Notes: generated by a model from the sequence alone, not told the origin. Shown: positions 1-13,130, counted from the stretch's first letter. The stretch: DNA of 64,000 bases from Helianthus annuus (GCF_002127325.2 NC_035435.2:125834526-125898525); one strand, 5' to 3'. A program made the numbers and translations.

Positions 1-82
1 GTCACGTAATACATGCATATTGGTTAGCGTTCAAATAGTTTTTGAGTAGTGTGATCGATTGTGTTTTGGTATAAGTAACGTA
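1..82. other. Unclassified left-edge sequence
   Basis: This short stretch lies left of the LTR-like unit that begins at 83. It has no polypurine tract ending at 82 and no recognisable primer-binding site on either strand. It therefore does not reveal whether the neighbouring LTR is solo or attached to an internal region outside the window. Nothing else can be supported here. Confidence 0.4.
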
Positions 83-2197
83 TGTAACACCCAAAAGTGC
101 TAACAGCAAAAAGGGGTCGAGTATACTCACAGCGATTGATTTGTGGATTGAAGGGAGCGCTTGAGAGTAGGGTTAGTCTAAACAGTTCGATAGCATAACG
201 ATAAGTAACACGTGAAACGAGTACAAGTGTTGGTGGGTCGATCGGCCTGGTCGATCGAACAGTAGGTTCGATCGAACGGGTCGTTCGTTCGGCTAGTCAA
301 TCCGTTCGGGCAGTCTGTTCGATCGGCTGATGGGCTCGATCGGCTGGACTATTCGAGTGGATTGTTTCTTCCTATGAGTGAGATGTGTTCGTGTATGATG
401 GTTTGAACTTTTGAAGTTTTCGTTGTAGTATTTGAGAACACTGAAGTGTTCTTACCTTTCAGGTCGATCGATCGAACGACATGTTCGATAGGCCGGTATA
501 ACCGATCGGTTAGACACTCCTGTAATAGTCCTCAGTAGGATATCACTCTATCGAACAGCATACTCGATCGAACAGCATGCTCGATCGGGTGGCATTCCAA
601 TACGACGAACGAGTCGAAAATCGATCAAGGGTTGAATCATAGTCGTGATCCGAGGAGTAATGTTGACAAATAGTTGTTTGATCGAACATCACCTCGTTCA
701 ATATTATCCTTCATGAAACTGTCAAGTTGTAGGGCCACATGCTAGCCGATCGGCTGGCCTGGTCGATCGGCTGGTATGTCCGATCGGTTGGGCTGTTCGT
801 TCGAACAGCCTGACCGTTCGGCCAGCATCCTGACCTGGTCGGCCTGTTCGTCTAACACTTGGTCGTTCTGATTATCTGACGTTATATTGAGGTAGTTTGA
901 CTACGAGCTGAACTATAGGACCTTCGTTCTTACTTGTTTCCCTTTGCTCGGACAGGAATCACCCAAATCCGGCCGGTGAACGGTTCAGAACTGGAGTTTG
1001 AAGTTTAACCCGAAATCGGTGAACCTCGTGGTTAGAATCCGAATCTTGAACCACACAACTATTAGAATGATTAGTATGTTCGTTCAAGCTCCGTTTCAAC
1101 CGATTTTGAAGGCATTGAGTGTAAAAGAGTTGAAAGAAAGTTGGAATCCTTCTTTCAATCCTTCACAACATGTAAATGTTTAGATCTTTGGTAGATCTTA
1201 GCTTGTTTATGTGGAAATCGGTTAGATCCGAGCTATTCATGGTGGATTGAAGTCAAAGCATGATGTTCTTGAAGAACACCATGATGATATCATCCTAGAA
1301 TGCCTAGATCTTGATGATTTCACGGTTAGAAATCAAGATTCGAAAGATAGAAAGGTGTAGAAGTGTGTATTGATCAAGAAAGTACAAGATTTAGGATGAA
1401 AACTTACCGGAAATGGAAGAAATCTGAGAAAAGAAGGAGGAGGATGAGCTGGCCGGTCAGAGCTTTCCAAAAGTGGAAAGGATGACAATGACAGCCCTAT
1501 TTATAGGCTCCAAAAGAGGAAAGGGCTGGCCGATCGGACAGCCTACTCGATCGAACAGCCTGTTTGATCGGCTGGGCTGTTCGATCGGCTGATAGCCTAA
1601 TCGATCAACAGCCTGGTTTGAGTGTTCGGTGCGACGATTTTCGATATTTCGGTTTCGATTGAAGACGATACGAGTACGATAAAGTTTCCTCTTTCAAATT
1701 ACTTTCAGTCCCAACTACTATATCTAACATACAATCATCTATACTTCACCCTATTCTTACATTACCATTCCTCATAATTCGATTTCGATTGCATTCGATT
1801 TGAGTTTCGAGTTTCAATTCGAGTTTCGATTGATTCGATTGAACACCACACAAAACATAAAGTAAACACGCACAGGAAACACATAAGGCACACACCCAAG
1901 TAATACAATACCAAGTTCGCATAGTTCGAGTTTCGAGTTCGATGGTTGTTAGATCGGTTTGATTACTGATTAGTTAGCTTTATCGCATTGTTACTTCCTA
2001 CTATTCACAGTTGTAAATCGGTTCGCGTCGATAAAACATTCGATTACTTCGATTCTTCCTTGATTACAACACTTACTCCACATAATACAACTAAAACATA
2101 AATTAGACTATTTACAGTCAAAAGAAGTCAAAGTTGACTTGGACTTTGACTTTGACTTTGACTTTGACATTGACATTCGAAAACACAGGGTGTTACA
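83..2197 (-). repeat. Solo or orphan gypsy-type LTR with CGATCG-rich repeats
   Basis: The unit starts TGTAACACCC (83-92) and ends GGGTGTTACA (2188-2197), the inverted ends expected of a gypsy LTR, and is 2115 bp long. Minus orientation is inferred from a TATAAATAG box at 1505-1498 read leftwards and a pyrimidine-rich leader ending near a GGTAAGT donor-like motif at about 1405. It carries many GATCGGCTGG and TCGATCGAACAG motifs, clustered at 235-350, 470-600, 745-860 and 1511-1620. The right flank continues the G2 LTR at 2198. The left flank does not resemble G2, and there is no 5-bp duplication (ACGTA on the left, GATAT on the right). It may be a recombined solo LTR or one end of an element outside the window. 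No coding potential is convincing. Confidence 0.6.
1498..1505 (-). promoter_or_regulatory. Putative LTR TATA box
   Basis: The minus strand reads TATAAATAG. A tight cluster of CGATCG-type palindromic repeats lies directly upstream in the transcription direction (1511-1620). The downstream minus-strand sequence is CT-rich, as in many plant LTR leaders. This is a motif call only. Confidence 0.45.
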
Positions 2198-4150
2198 GAT
2201 ATGGTCTAACAAGACCCATTATGATCCATTAAGGTAGCTTACGCTACTTTAACGCGTCGCGCGCGCAATGCGTGTTTGAGACGTCTAACTAGCCCTATGA
2301 CAAGTATTATATGCCAAAACATGTTTAAATATGTTACATAATCAGTTATGTGACCAAAATTTAGGTTACATATGCTTAATTACCAATTATGTATGAAAAG
2401 GGCATTTTGGTAATTTACCTAAGGCATATAAACTACTTATCATACAACTACTTAAACTAGGTATAAGGTATAACCTCCGAAGGTTATTTCCTATGCAACT
2501 ATGGTCACTAAACATGTTTGGTCGGATCCTAATGATCGACCAAATGGGTCGTGTTCGAAAGTCTAAGCGGGTGTTTAGTCCGCTTGACTTACGACTCTAC
2601 ACAAGCACTAAACTAAAAGTGGTGAGCTAAACATGTCGAAACATGTTTAACAAAGTTAGAAAACAGGTTTGGTATCAAAACAAATGGTTTTGATACCTAT
2701 AAGTAGCTTGGTTACAAAATACGCGAGAATACGCATTTTGACCGAAGCTACGACTCGTCACTGAGCCTAGATAACGTGGTAATCAGTAGGTATAGTCACT
2801 AGGGACTATGACCATCGTGATTACGCTCACGTTATGAAGTTCAAACGAACTTCGCGTTGACCATAAACTGGTCAAAGCAGAAAGTCAAACGCAGTTTGAC
2901 TTAAACGACAAAAACGAATGATAAGAACGAAAGAATACTTACCAATGGTCCCCGCAAGATTTGACCCGATTCACTCTCAGGTAGGAAGCATATACTTCCA
3001 CTTAGAGAGCTTGAATCAGATTCAAATGTGAGGAATGAATGAAATGGTGGGGGGTATTTATAGGAAATCTAGAACCGTTAGGATCGTTTTTCGGGAAACG
3101 AGCTTCGATCCTAGCCCTGAACGTGTGCCCCTTGTTTTGTAATACCATTAGAGCCCCTAGAATGAGCCCATGGTGTCCAAAATACCATTTGCAAGAGGTA
3201 AAACCTGGTGCAACAGCTGTTAACAGGCTGTAAAATGATTTTTGCATATCTGACATGCTCTCGTGGGCCGCGTAAGATTCTATGGGGGCTTACGCGGGCC
3301 GCCTGAGGTCCCTGATCTGTACATAAGTTTCAGAAATTGCAGTTTTGGTCCCTGCATGCTTTTAAGGCCATTTTTGATGCGTTTAAGGCCCGTTAAGCTA
3401 TTTTCAAGGCTCTACAATGATGCCTAAGTATAGGGAACATGAAACATGCTCAAAAATATCTCGGATGTCGGTTCGTTTGGTCGTACGATCGAGTTATTCG
3501 CTTAATTACGACGGAAGTCGTAACGAACGCAAAAACGATCCAAATTAAGTGACGAATGAAATTTTTATCATGCCAATCACTAAAACATAATATTTTAATG
3601 ATTACATAAATTTTTGGATGTCTGGATATATTCAGAACGTAAGATATGCGCGAAAATGCAAACTTATGCACTTTTTGACGCTTTTAGTCCCTGAATGACC
3701 AAAAGTTTATTTTTTGCGCACCAAACACCTCAAAGCCTATTTCTAAGCTATGTAAAGGATATTTAGGGCATATTTAACTTATGATCAAGTTCCGGAAGGT
3801 TTGTTACTATACAAATCGGTATAGTTTCGCAGTTTGACACAATTAGTCCCTACGATCGAACAAACTTGATTTCAACACACCAAACCCTCCAAAACTTGTT
3901 TCTAAGTTATGTAAAGGTTATTTAAGGTATGTTAAGCTTGTTTCACTATTCCGGAGTGTTTGTTGCATTAAACTGGTTATATCTATGCATCAGAGCGTGT
4001 ATAACCCTCCAGAAAGCGATTTAAAGCTTGAAATCGAATAAGAGTTGATATGTGCAAACGATACACATATTTTTACAAATCCCAAGTATGAAATACAATA
4101 TTTCATTGATTTGGTATTTTTTTGATGATTGAAGTGACACAGGTGTCACA
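2198..4150 (-). repeat. Partial 3' LTR of G2
   Basis: The sequence is near-identical by eye to 22787-24782. It keeps the LTR start (minus-strand TGTGACACCT, 4150-4141) but loses the distal half at 2197. It contains a minus-strand TATAAATA at 3062-3055, a GCGTAAG hairpin at 3265-3300 about 200 bp upstream of it, and a perfect 11-bp-arm hairpin GGTATCAAAAC/GTTTTGATACC at 2671-2697. Short ORFs on either strand are repeated in the other LTR only because LTRs are copies; none looks coding. Confidence 0.75.
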
Positions 4151-4166
4151 GTCTCCTCTACTTTAG
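4151..4166 (-). promoter_or_regulatory. Polypurine tract of G2
   Basis: The minus strand carries a purine-rich run (AAAGTAGAGGAGACTG) immediately before the LTR start TGTGACACC. This is the expected plus-strand primer site. G1 has a closely similar tract before its LTR at 25536, which supports relatedness of the two elements. Confidence 0.65.
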
Positions 4167-5440
4167 GAAATTTCGTCCCGAAATTTAATTTCAGTGGAAA
4201 CTTGTGAAGACAGCTATGACGGTTTCGCTTTCAAATAAATCCATTGAACCCTTAAGTAAAACTCTGGGCCATGTTGGGATTCTTAGCGAAATTGTCTACA
4301 ATCAAAGTGAAGTCCTTCTAGTAACAAAACATGGAGTTTCGAACTATGGACAGAAGAACGTTTCTCATGAAGACTTATCATAGGAAACTTGCGTGTGCTT
4401 GAAATCAGAATTAGGGAGTGTAAAACGACATCAATCAAGGTCCAAGACTTCTCCCGTGTCATTACTCTTGTCACTATAGGTCTTAACACATGACAAAACT
4501 TCCTGTGGTTTCTGTGCACTAAATTCCATAATTATGTAGGCCTCCATAATTACGTAATTCCTTGCACAGTCCGCACAGTTCATTTCATAATGCGTAGGGG
4601 AAAAATCAATTGAATAAACATGAAGCGATTTGACTAGACCACCAAAGGATCTTTTTAACTAGATCAATGAACGATCTTTTTAACTAGATCAACACATGAT
4701 CTCCTTTACTAGACCGTCGTACGATCTCCATAAATAGACCACTAAAGGGATCTTTTCAATTATATCATCACATGATATTCCTAATCAGATTTTCAAATCA
4801 ATCTGTTTAACTAGACCTCTCAAGGGGTCCAATTATAGAATAGTACTTTAAAACCCAAGGGACTTTACTACAACGTAGAAGTCCATTAAGGATTTAAGAT
4901 AGTACCTTTGGATATCCTACTATGAATCCCTCATATGAGATATGGAAGATTCTACGAGGATTTGGATGGATCACATAAAAACACAAAACATATAAGAAAA
5001 CACATAAGCACATAAGCACATAATCACATAATTGATTAATCTTAATTATTAATTTGTTATCTTTGGACAGGATATTTAAAGTACACCAGGAATCCAATTC
5101 GTGGATTTCATTTGGCAATTTAAACATAAGAATCTAACTATGGAGATAGAAAGATCTTTAATAGGAATTCGGATTTATCCTTATTGAATCATAATATACG
5201 TATTAAGGCATACGAATAATTCAATTAAGGGCTCCGATTTGAGCGATAATCATCCATAAAGATCTAATTGTGAAGATAAAAAGATCCTATATGGATTCTG
5301 GAATTTGTGTATCGAGAGGTGTTTCGACACCTTGCACTAGGCGTGCTTAAGTCGATACACAAGGTAGAAAGTTCATGAGGTTGAGGCGCTAGATATGCCA
5401 AGCGACATATGAAGCAGAGTTTGAAGGTTGAGCAGCAACA
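4151..5440 (-). other. Degraded 3' internal region of G2 and unassigned filler
   Basis: The first 150 to 200 bases right of the PPT align by eye, on the minus strand, with the Pol C-terminal tail of G1 (25380-25510), including a MAQSFT-like remnant of the MAPEFTW-type chromodomain end. The reading frame is destroyed. From about 4600 to 4830 there are 25-30 bp irregular repeats built on an ACTAGATCAA...GATCT theme. From about 4990 there is a run of CACATAA repeats. The rest (4830-5440) shows no recognisable coding sequence. Element A begins at 5441. Confidence 0.4.
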
Positions 5441-8400
5441 TGTAACACCTCGAAAATTTATGTCCAATATTATATCGACACGTGTCATGGATTTTAAAAC
5501 GTGTAATGGATTGAATTAGAGGGACTAAAGTTGACAAACAAGGAAACTGTGTGAACATAAGGGTCCAGAATGTCAACAACGGATAAATATATTTTAAAAT
5601 AGCCCTACAAGATGTTTATACCCTTAAACGAATAAATCATGGATCATACGAAGCTAATTGTGAAAGAAAGTGAGGAATTACAAACTGTAGGGTAAATGTG
5701 TCAACATGTTTAAAGTATACCTCTGAGTGATCTTTTAGCAAACCCGAAGCTTTGTAATGGTTAATTATACTCACGAGGATGTGTGATAAAAATTTCACAA
5801 GGTTTCAATTAAGTATGAGAAAGTTATGACAATATTCGTATACGAGGGGTTAAAAGCGTCAACGTTGAAATTTAAGACTTTTCGGTGAACGTATGAAGAA
5901 CCGGGGACTAAACAAAGTTGATTTATAACTTGGAGTCCTTAAAAGTCAAGTTTGGGAGTTTAAAGTGCAAGAAATGAGCTTAAAATCAAGTTTGGAAGGA
6001 CCAGGGACCATTTGTGCAATATTTGAAACTTGTTGACCGGATCAGACCCTTACACGGGGCGCGTAAGGTGTCTATAGATCCTTACGCGGGCCGCCTAAGG
6101 TGCCCTGATGTAGAAAAATTGCACAGCTGCCTGTACGGCCTGTTTAACCGACTTATAAAGGTTGTTTTCAATACCTGGAGCTTTTTTGATGGTTTTAAAA
6201 GGTCTAGGGACACTTGTAATCATCTGGAATCAACCCTAGACTTGTTTGGCATGATCAAATTGCATTTAGAAACCTATATAAAGGCCATGAAGTTGGGTTC
6301 TTCATTGCTCATTCACTTAAAAAGTTCACAACTCACTTCTTGGAGGTTCCTGGAGCTCAAGCATCTTTCCTAATGATCATTAGTTGTGCTTAGGACTGTT
6401 GTAAGTATGCTTAACCTCCTTTAATTCAGTTTTGCTTAGTTTATTAGCGTTTAGTCAAACCGTCGTAATTAAGGTTTGACTTCGTCATTAATCTTAATTG
6501 CTCCAGTCAAATTTCGTTTTGAAAGCACCTATGAGTTGGTAATTATGTGGGCATTAAACCCTTAAAAGGTCACCCTCTGATTCCCACTCTAATTAGGTCA
6601 ATTGTCGAGTCAAACTTGATTATAAAAAGTCAACAGAAAGCTAATTTTCAAATAAATGCATAATTAGCAATGTAGAAGCTATGCAACCTGTTTTGACATT
6701 AATATAACTTGGTAATTAATGTAAGAACATGTCTAAACATGTTCAACTCGACAATTTTTAGTTTAAGCTTGGTTCGGGACCGAAGGTCGCATAGTTTGAC
6801 TTATGCTTTGACTTTCAGTTCTAACCCGTTTGAGCATGATCTAGGAATGCCTTAGAGCATTATTAGGACCAAGTTACCTATAAGTATAACCCTCTGAGAT
6901 TATACAACTTGGTTCATTAGTTATCCGATTCATATGCATGATTCCGTTAAATGCTTAAATGTTGACTATTAAGCCCTTATCATCTTAAAATGTGATTTTG
7001 ATAAAGTGAAAGAATAGAAACCTTCACTACTGATTTATAGACTTTTCCCTAAAATTTGACATCAGTTTGAGGTCTAGATTAGGAGTTATGCTCATTAGCG
7101 TAATTAAGAAGCTTTTTAGTAAATAAACCAAATAATTAGCATATAGCCTATCTAAACCTAATTTTTGATACCAAACTTATTACCCATTGATGTAATATAA
7201 TATTTTGGGATTTTTGAAGATTTTTTTTAGGCTGAGCATAACTAAGGATTCTAAGCTTGATTCGGTAATTGCCGATTTTGCCCTTTTGGGCTATAAAATG
7301 AGTTTTACAAATCCTTTTGACCCCAAACCTTCTTCTACTGATCTAATATGATCAGCTTTCCTTTGAAATATTTTGAGCCTTCTGGAATAATAAAATTATC
7401 AGCTTTCCTTTGAAAACCCGGAAATGGCTCCAAATCGCCTTTTTAAGCGTTTTAACGCATAGTATGTATTAAAACCATTTTATAAATATAAGGTTTGATG
7501 CCTACTGATATTTTTAGTAAATATTTACATTCTAACAGTAAGCAAAGGTCTTAAGCTCAGATTTCCAATTTTGACCTTTTAGGCTTATGTGAAATTACCA
7601 AAATGCCCTTAAGATGCATAGTTTGGTTTTAAGTGATAAATTTCACATATAAGTTATACCCTACTGATATAACTTAGTAAATTGAGTATTTCTACTGATT
7701 ACATCAGACCCGAAACTCAGAAACGTATTTAAACCCTTTTATTACCTTTTAAATGACCAAAATGCCCTTACGAGGCATAATTTGAGTTTAATTTCATTTT
7801 GGGCATAATAGAAGATATCTTTCTGATGTCACAACATATTTAAGGCATATTAACTTGTGGAACATGTTCATGACTCTCATGGTTACCCGTTACGCATGTT
7901 TCGCGTTCGGATCGGTCTATGTAACTAGTTTGCATATAATAACCGAAACGGGTCAAACCATATCGTTTTTGTCTCAAAATCCAGAATGTGATTAAGTTAC
8001 CCATATTAAACAAGCTTGCAAGCTTGTCGGGTCAAAACCACATTCTAAACCGGTCTTCGCTTTATCATGCGTTGAACCATGTCTTCCTTTTGAAAACTAA
8101 CCGGTCTAAGTCTAAGCTTAATTAAAGACCCATTAGGATTCTAATAGGTTATTAAAAACCTTCGTTCCAGATTAGGAGCCCAGTAAAAGCTACGTGCACT
8201 TGCTGTATTTGATTTATACTTTGCTCAGGTAAATACCCTTAACTTATTTTCCCTATACGGGCTTGGGATACGGTACTATAAAAGTACCGCTTGGTCGGGT
8301 GTGTGTAGTCATTTAAATCGAACTGTGATTAATGTATTTGCATGACCCGTTTGATATGTATTATTTGGTGTATGGCCCTTGGGGGTTAAAGGACCATGTC

Positions 8401-9042
8401 CCAGATATCCTTGGCATCATTCAAAGAAATGGCCACGACCTAAGCACGGGGTGTAGGCGTACACCTGACAGTTGCATTATGTAAAAACTGGTATCCCACT
8501 GAGGAATCGACCTTGTGGGCATTATACCTGTGGCGTGTCAGTTAACTTAAGTCCGGCCCTACAAACCGGCCCTAATGGACGACAAATGAGTAAAACTGTA
8601 TACAAGATTATTTTGAATAATTGTCCCAAGTTATAAAAGATATTTTTGCCGAAGTGCATTTAAATCAGTTTTCAAACTCTTTTCAAAATGAGTCAGTTAA
8701 GTTGTATTTACCAGTGTAAACTGACGTATTTTCCAAAAAGGCTAAGTGCAGGTACTAGACGAAATAGGCTGGCTACTCCAGGCATCATTACTCAAGTCTT
8801 GCAAGCTTTAGATGTCAAAGTCTGTTGAACAGTTTTCCTTTTTATTTGATCCGCCTGTGGATCTGTTTCGACTGTTTTGTGATACTTAAACATTACAATT
8901 TATTCAGTTGAAATAAATCTATATCTTTTGCTTCCATTGTGCATTTACATGTTGTATGTTGTTTGACTATGATGATATCAATTACGTCACGATACTCCCC
9001 ACGGCGCCCACCGGGTGACACGTGGAAAATAGGGGTGTGACA
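5441..9042 (+). repeat. 5' LTR of element A
   Basis: The LTR runs from TGTAACACCTCG to GGGGTGTGACA and is 3602 bp. It holds a TATATAAAG box at 6275-6283, with a GC-rich hairpin (GCGTAAGG/CCTTACGC, 6061-6087) about 190 bp upstream in otherwise AT-rich DNA. An 18-bp tract (7351-7368) duplicates 7398-7415 and replaces sequence present in the second LTR. A 119-codon open frame at 6014-6373 recurs in the other LTR but spans the promoter region and is not credible as a gene. Confidence 0.85.
6275..6283 (+). promoter_or_regulatory. Putative TATA box in 5' LTR of A
   Basis: The TATATAAAG motif is conserved at the equivalent position in the downstream LTR (15482-15490). It defines a probable U3/R boundary about 30 bp further on. 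Confidence 0.6.
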
Positions 9043-9045
9043 GGT

Positions 9046-9058
9046 TGGTATCAGAGCC
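9046..9058 (+). promoter_or_regulatory. Primer-binding site, tRNA-Met type
   Basis: TGGTATCAGAGCC lies three bases after the LTR end (GTGTGACA at 9042). It is the usual initiator tRNA-Met complement used by plant chromoviruses and copia elements for minus-strand priming. Confidence 0.9.
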
Positions 9059-10032
9059 AACACTGAGTGAATTAAACACTAGCCTTCTGTGTTTAATCTC
9101 AGTTACACAATTGCACATTCTCGAGTCTAGACAAGAACTTAGGACTAATCCTAATTCGTTTTGTTTATGATTTGTTTCCTTTCTTATTCTTCTGATTGGC
9201 CCTTGCATGGGTAAATCATTTCAGTAAGAAGTCCCATTTAGGGCAACCATTTACTTGTTTAAATTTAATGGAATGATCTGATTTAAAAAACATTCCTATT
9301 ATAAGATCTACCATTGTGATAAAATGGCAAAATCTAAAAAGGACAAGACCCAGCTCAAGTGTCGTTCTAAGACAGGGCCAAGATGGTAGTTCCTCAATTA
9401 GATTCAGATCCTTGTTAACATCTCGATCTAGGATTGCTCTGCGTTTAATATTAAAAGAATCTTAAAGGTAAAACTCAGCCTAAATATCATTTCAGACATG
9501 GCCAAGATGGTAAAACCTAGCCTAAATGTCATTTGCAGACATGGCCAAGATAGTACAACCTATTCAAAAGATTCAAAACCGTGTTAACATCAGAAAGCAT
9601 GAATTAATATGCTTGACAAAGTGTGATTCGATAAAATCACATAAGTCATTATTAAAATGGGTTATTCTAAATTCCCTTATTTATATAATCATCCCTTAAG
9701 GATGAGGTGCCCACGGGCTATAATTAATGTCCTTTGGGACTAAAGACAGTGGTAGCTTATGACTCCCTGTCAAGAAAAGGTGATGTACTGTGGTTCAAAC
9801 CTAAAATACCTGGATATTGTAAAATCCTGGTTTATAATTAAATTAAACTTGTCTACGTGGCTAGGCCTTTTGTGCTATTATTTATAATTTAGGGTTATAA
9901 TGAAAATCTTGAATATTTTACTAAAATGGTTATTAAAAACCCTGTTTAATAAATCGTCTAAAACAATAGAAACTGTATAAGCTTCCATATAAACCTTGCC
10001 CTTGTTTTCTTTTATGTAGCAATTAAAGCTAC
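9059..10032 (+). other. Untranslated leader of element A
   Basis: This is 974 bp between PBS and gag. It contains two to three imperfect repeats of GACATGGCCAAGATGGTAAAACC (about 9375-9400, 9495-9515, 9538-9555). No protein-coding frame is apparent. It is repeated with small differences at 18250-19223. Confidence 0.6.
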
Positions 10033-11166
10033 ATGGCCAGGTCGGAGGATGTGAACAGTCATCCCCTGGAAAACCATGATGATGATAGGGTTAATATAAC
10101 TAGAGGGGAGCTCCGTACACTGATTGATACAGCTGTATCTAAAGCTATAGAGGAGCAATTCAAGGAGTTTAGTGGAACTCATAGTAGAACCTCTTCAGTA
10201 CCCCACTCTAAGTCTGTTCCTAAGACTCATTCGGAAGCTCATAGCAAGCCACCCTCTAAGAAAGATGGACCTAAGAAAGAGGATGTCGAACATTCCTCAA
10301 ACCAACACAGTGTTCCATGCAAGAAAATAGTGTTCGATGATGAGCCACGTACCAAGTCTTGTACTTATAAGTACTTTGTTTCCTGCAAACCCCGAGATTT
10401 CACTGGGGAGAAAGGAGCAATTGATTGTATGACCTGGTTAGATGAAATGGACACTGTTGTTGATATCAGTGGTTGTGCTGAAAGGGATATAGTGAAGTAT
10501 GTATCCCAATCATTCAAGGGAGATGCACTGGCATGGTGGAAGTCTCTCATTCAAGCTGCTGGGAAGATCCCACTCTACAATATGTCATGGGAGCAGTTTG
10601 TGGTTCTCATTAAGGAGAATTATTGTCCACAGCATGAAGTGGAAAGGATTGAGTCAGATTTCTTATCATAGGTCATGAGGAACCTAGATTGCCAAGCTTA
10701 CCTTACAAGCTTCAACACCATGTCCACATTGGTTCCTTACCATGTGACACCAGAGCCCAAAAGGATTGCTCGCTTCATTGGGGGTTTAGCCCCAGAAATC
10801 AAAGCCAGTGTTAAGGCTTCAAGACCTGCTACTTTTAGATCAGCAGCTGATCTATCTTTATCCCTCACTTTAGATGCGGTCAGGCTAAGATCGCTCAAGA
10901 ACTCTGAAGAGAGTAAGAGGAAGCGTGAGGAGGATAACTCACGAGGGTCAGATAAGAAGTATAAGGGAAACACTGATTCCAGGAAGTTTGGGTCCGGAAA
11001 GAATAGTCAGCGTTCAGAGGAGAAGCCAAAGTGCACAACTTGTCAAAAACGTCACTTTGGAAAATGCAGGCTTGAGACCAAGTCTCAATCAGGACCACCT
11101 GCATGTGGGTTGGGCAAGTCTAAAGAGCACAAGACCATTGACTGCAAGAAGATTAAAGATGCTACC

Positions 11167-11208
11167 TGCTACGGCTGCAACGAGAAAGGGCACATTAAGA
11201 CTAACTGC
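11167..11208 (+). other. CCHC zinc knuckle of Gag A
   Basis: The motif has spacing C-X2-C-X4-H-X4-C, which in nucleocapsid domains binds zinc and packages genomic RNA. A preceding Cys/His cluster (CTTCQKRHFGKC, about 11032-11068) and a degenerate third one (CGLGKSKEHKTIDC) suggest an extended nucleic-acid-binding region, as in many Asteraceae-type gypsy Gags. Confidence 0.85.
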
Positions 11209-12042
11209 CCTAAATACACCAAGAAGCCTGAGGAAGCCAAGAAAACCAATGCTAGGGTCTTCCAAATGAACGTACAAGAGGCAATTCAGGACAACAACGT
11301 GATCACAGGTACTTTCCTCGTAAATGATGTATATGCTAGAGTACTGTTTGATTCTGGTGCTGATAAGTCGTTCATAGATAACAAGTTTTGTAAGTTGCTG
11401 AATTTACCTGTTAAAACCTTAAGTGTGAAATATGAGGTGGAGTTAGCCGATGGAACCTTAGAAACCGCCTAAACCATGTTAGATGGATGTGTTATATCTT
11501 TTAGGAACCACTCTTTTCCTATGTCCTTGCTTCCTTTGAAGTTAGCCGGATTTGATATAGTATTGGGCATGGATTGGTTATCGCATAACCAAGCCCAGAT
11601 CATATGCAACAAGAAGCAAGTGGTAATTAAGACTCCGTCTGGTGAGTCACTTACCATTCAAGGGGATACCCAACACGGATTGCCTGAGCAAGTGTCTATG
11701 CTCAAGGCATCTAGGTGCATGAAGAAGGGTTGTGTCATTTATATGGCACAAGTAACGGTCGACGAGCAGAAGCCCAAGATTGAAGATATTCCAGTTATTT
11801 CTGAATACCCTGAAGTTTTTCCTGAAGAACTACCTGGTTTACCACCAGATAGGCAGGTAGTGTTCAGAATCGACATCATCCCCGGAGCAGCACCTGTTGC
11901 TAGAGCACCTTATAGGTTGGCACCAACAGATATGAAGGAATTGAGGACGCAGCTAGACGATTTGTTAGCTAAAGGTTTCATTAGACCTAGTTCGTCTCCA
12001 TGAGGAGCGCCAATCCTATTTGTCAAGAAGAAAGATGGGTCG

Positions 12043-13130
12043 ATGCGTCTGTGCATCGATTACCGTGAGCTTAATAAGGTCACTATCAAGAATAGGTATC
12101 CTTTGCCCAGGATCGACGATCTGTTCGATCAATTACAAGGGGCAAGCTACTTTTCCAAGATTGATCTAAGGTCAGGCTATCATCAATTGAAGGTCAAAGA
12201 TGAAGACGTGCACAAGACTGCGTTTAGAACTCGCTATGGTCATTATGCGTTCTTAGTGATGCCTTTTGGGCTTACTAACGCACCTGCCGCATTCATGGAT
12301 CTCATGAATCGCGTCTGCAAGCCCTATCTGGATAAATTTGTCATTGTTTTCATCGATGACATTCTCATTTACTCGAAGAGTCACGCGGACCACGAGGAGC
12401 ATCTCCGTTGTATTTTGAAATTGCTTCATCAAGAGAAGCTCTATGCCAAATTTTCGAAGTGTGAATTTTGGCTTCACAAAGTCCAATTCCTTGGACATGT
12501 TGTGAGTGAGCGTGGTATCCAAGTGGATCCCGCAAAGATAGAAGCTATTATGAACTGGCAAGAGCCAAAGACGCCTACAGAGATTCGTAGTTTCCTAGGT
12601 TTAGCTGGATACTATAGGCGATTTATTGAAAATTTTTCAAGGATTGCTGTGCCCTTAACTTCGTTAACACGTAAGAATATTAAGTTTGATTGGGGCCCTA
12701 AGCAGCAGGAATCCTTTGACATTCTTAAGCAAAGGTTGAGCAATGCACCTGTGTTGACATTGCCTGACAGAATAGAGGAGTTTGTGGTATATTGTGATGC
12801 ATCACACACCGGGATGGGATGTGTGCATATGCAGAAAGGCAAGGTCATTGCCTATGCTTCACGTCAGTTGAAGGTGCACGAAAAGAATTACACCACCCAT
12901 GACTTGGAGCTGGGTGCCGTAGTATTTGCACTAAAGCTTTGGAGGCACTATCTGTATGGAACTAAGTGCGTGATCTATTCTGATCACAAAAGCCTTCAAC
13001 ACTTGTTCAATCAGAAGGACTTGAACATGAGGCAGCGACGATGGATGGAAACTTTAAATGATTATGATTGTGAGATAAGATACCATCCAGGCAAGGCCAA
13101 TGTAGTCGTTGATGCCTTAAGTAGAAAGGA
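12043..13130 (+). other. Reverse transcriptase and RNase H domains of A
   Basis: Visible motifs are [19 protein letters not shown], the [12 protein letters not shown] block and catalytic FIDD (a YXDD variant normal for Ty3/gypsy). Then comes the [15 protein letters not shown] connection, followed by RNase H with Asp in YCDAS, Glu in DLEL and Asp in YSDHK. No key residue is missing in this stretch. The lesion that disables it is the upstream stop at 12001-12003, plus others on both sides. Confidence 0.9.

Noticed and set aside
998..1183. 61-codon open frame in the 83-2197 unit
   Set aside because: It is short, lies in an LTR with apparent minus orientation, and has no motif.
5436..5440. CAACA as a target duplication of element A
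   Set aside because: The right end of A is truncated, so no partner copy exists to compare.
6014..6373. 119-codon open frame conserved at 6014-6373 and 15221-15580
   Set aside because: It is present twice only because LTRs are duplicates; it spans the GC hairpin and the TATA box and shows no domain.
9046..9058. Possible tRNA genes at the tRNA-like motifs (9046, 18237, 29459, 50471)
   Set aside because: Only the 13-18 base 3'-end complement is present, next to LTR ends; no cloverleaf can be formed. They are primer-binding sites.
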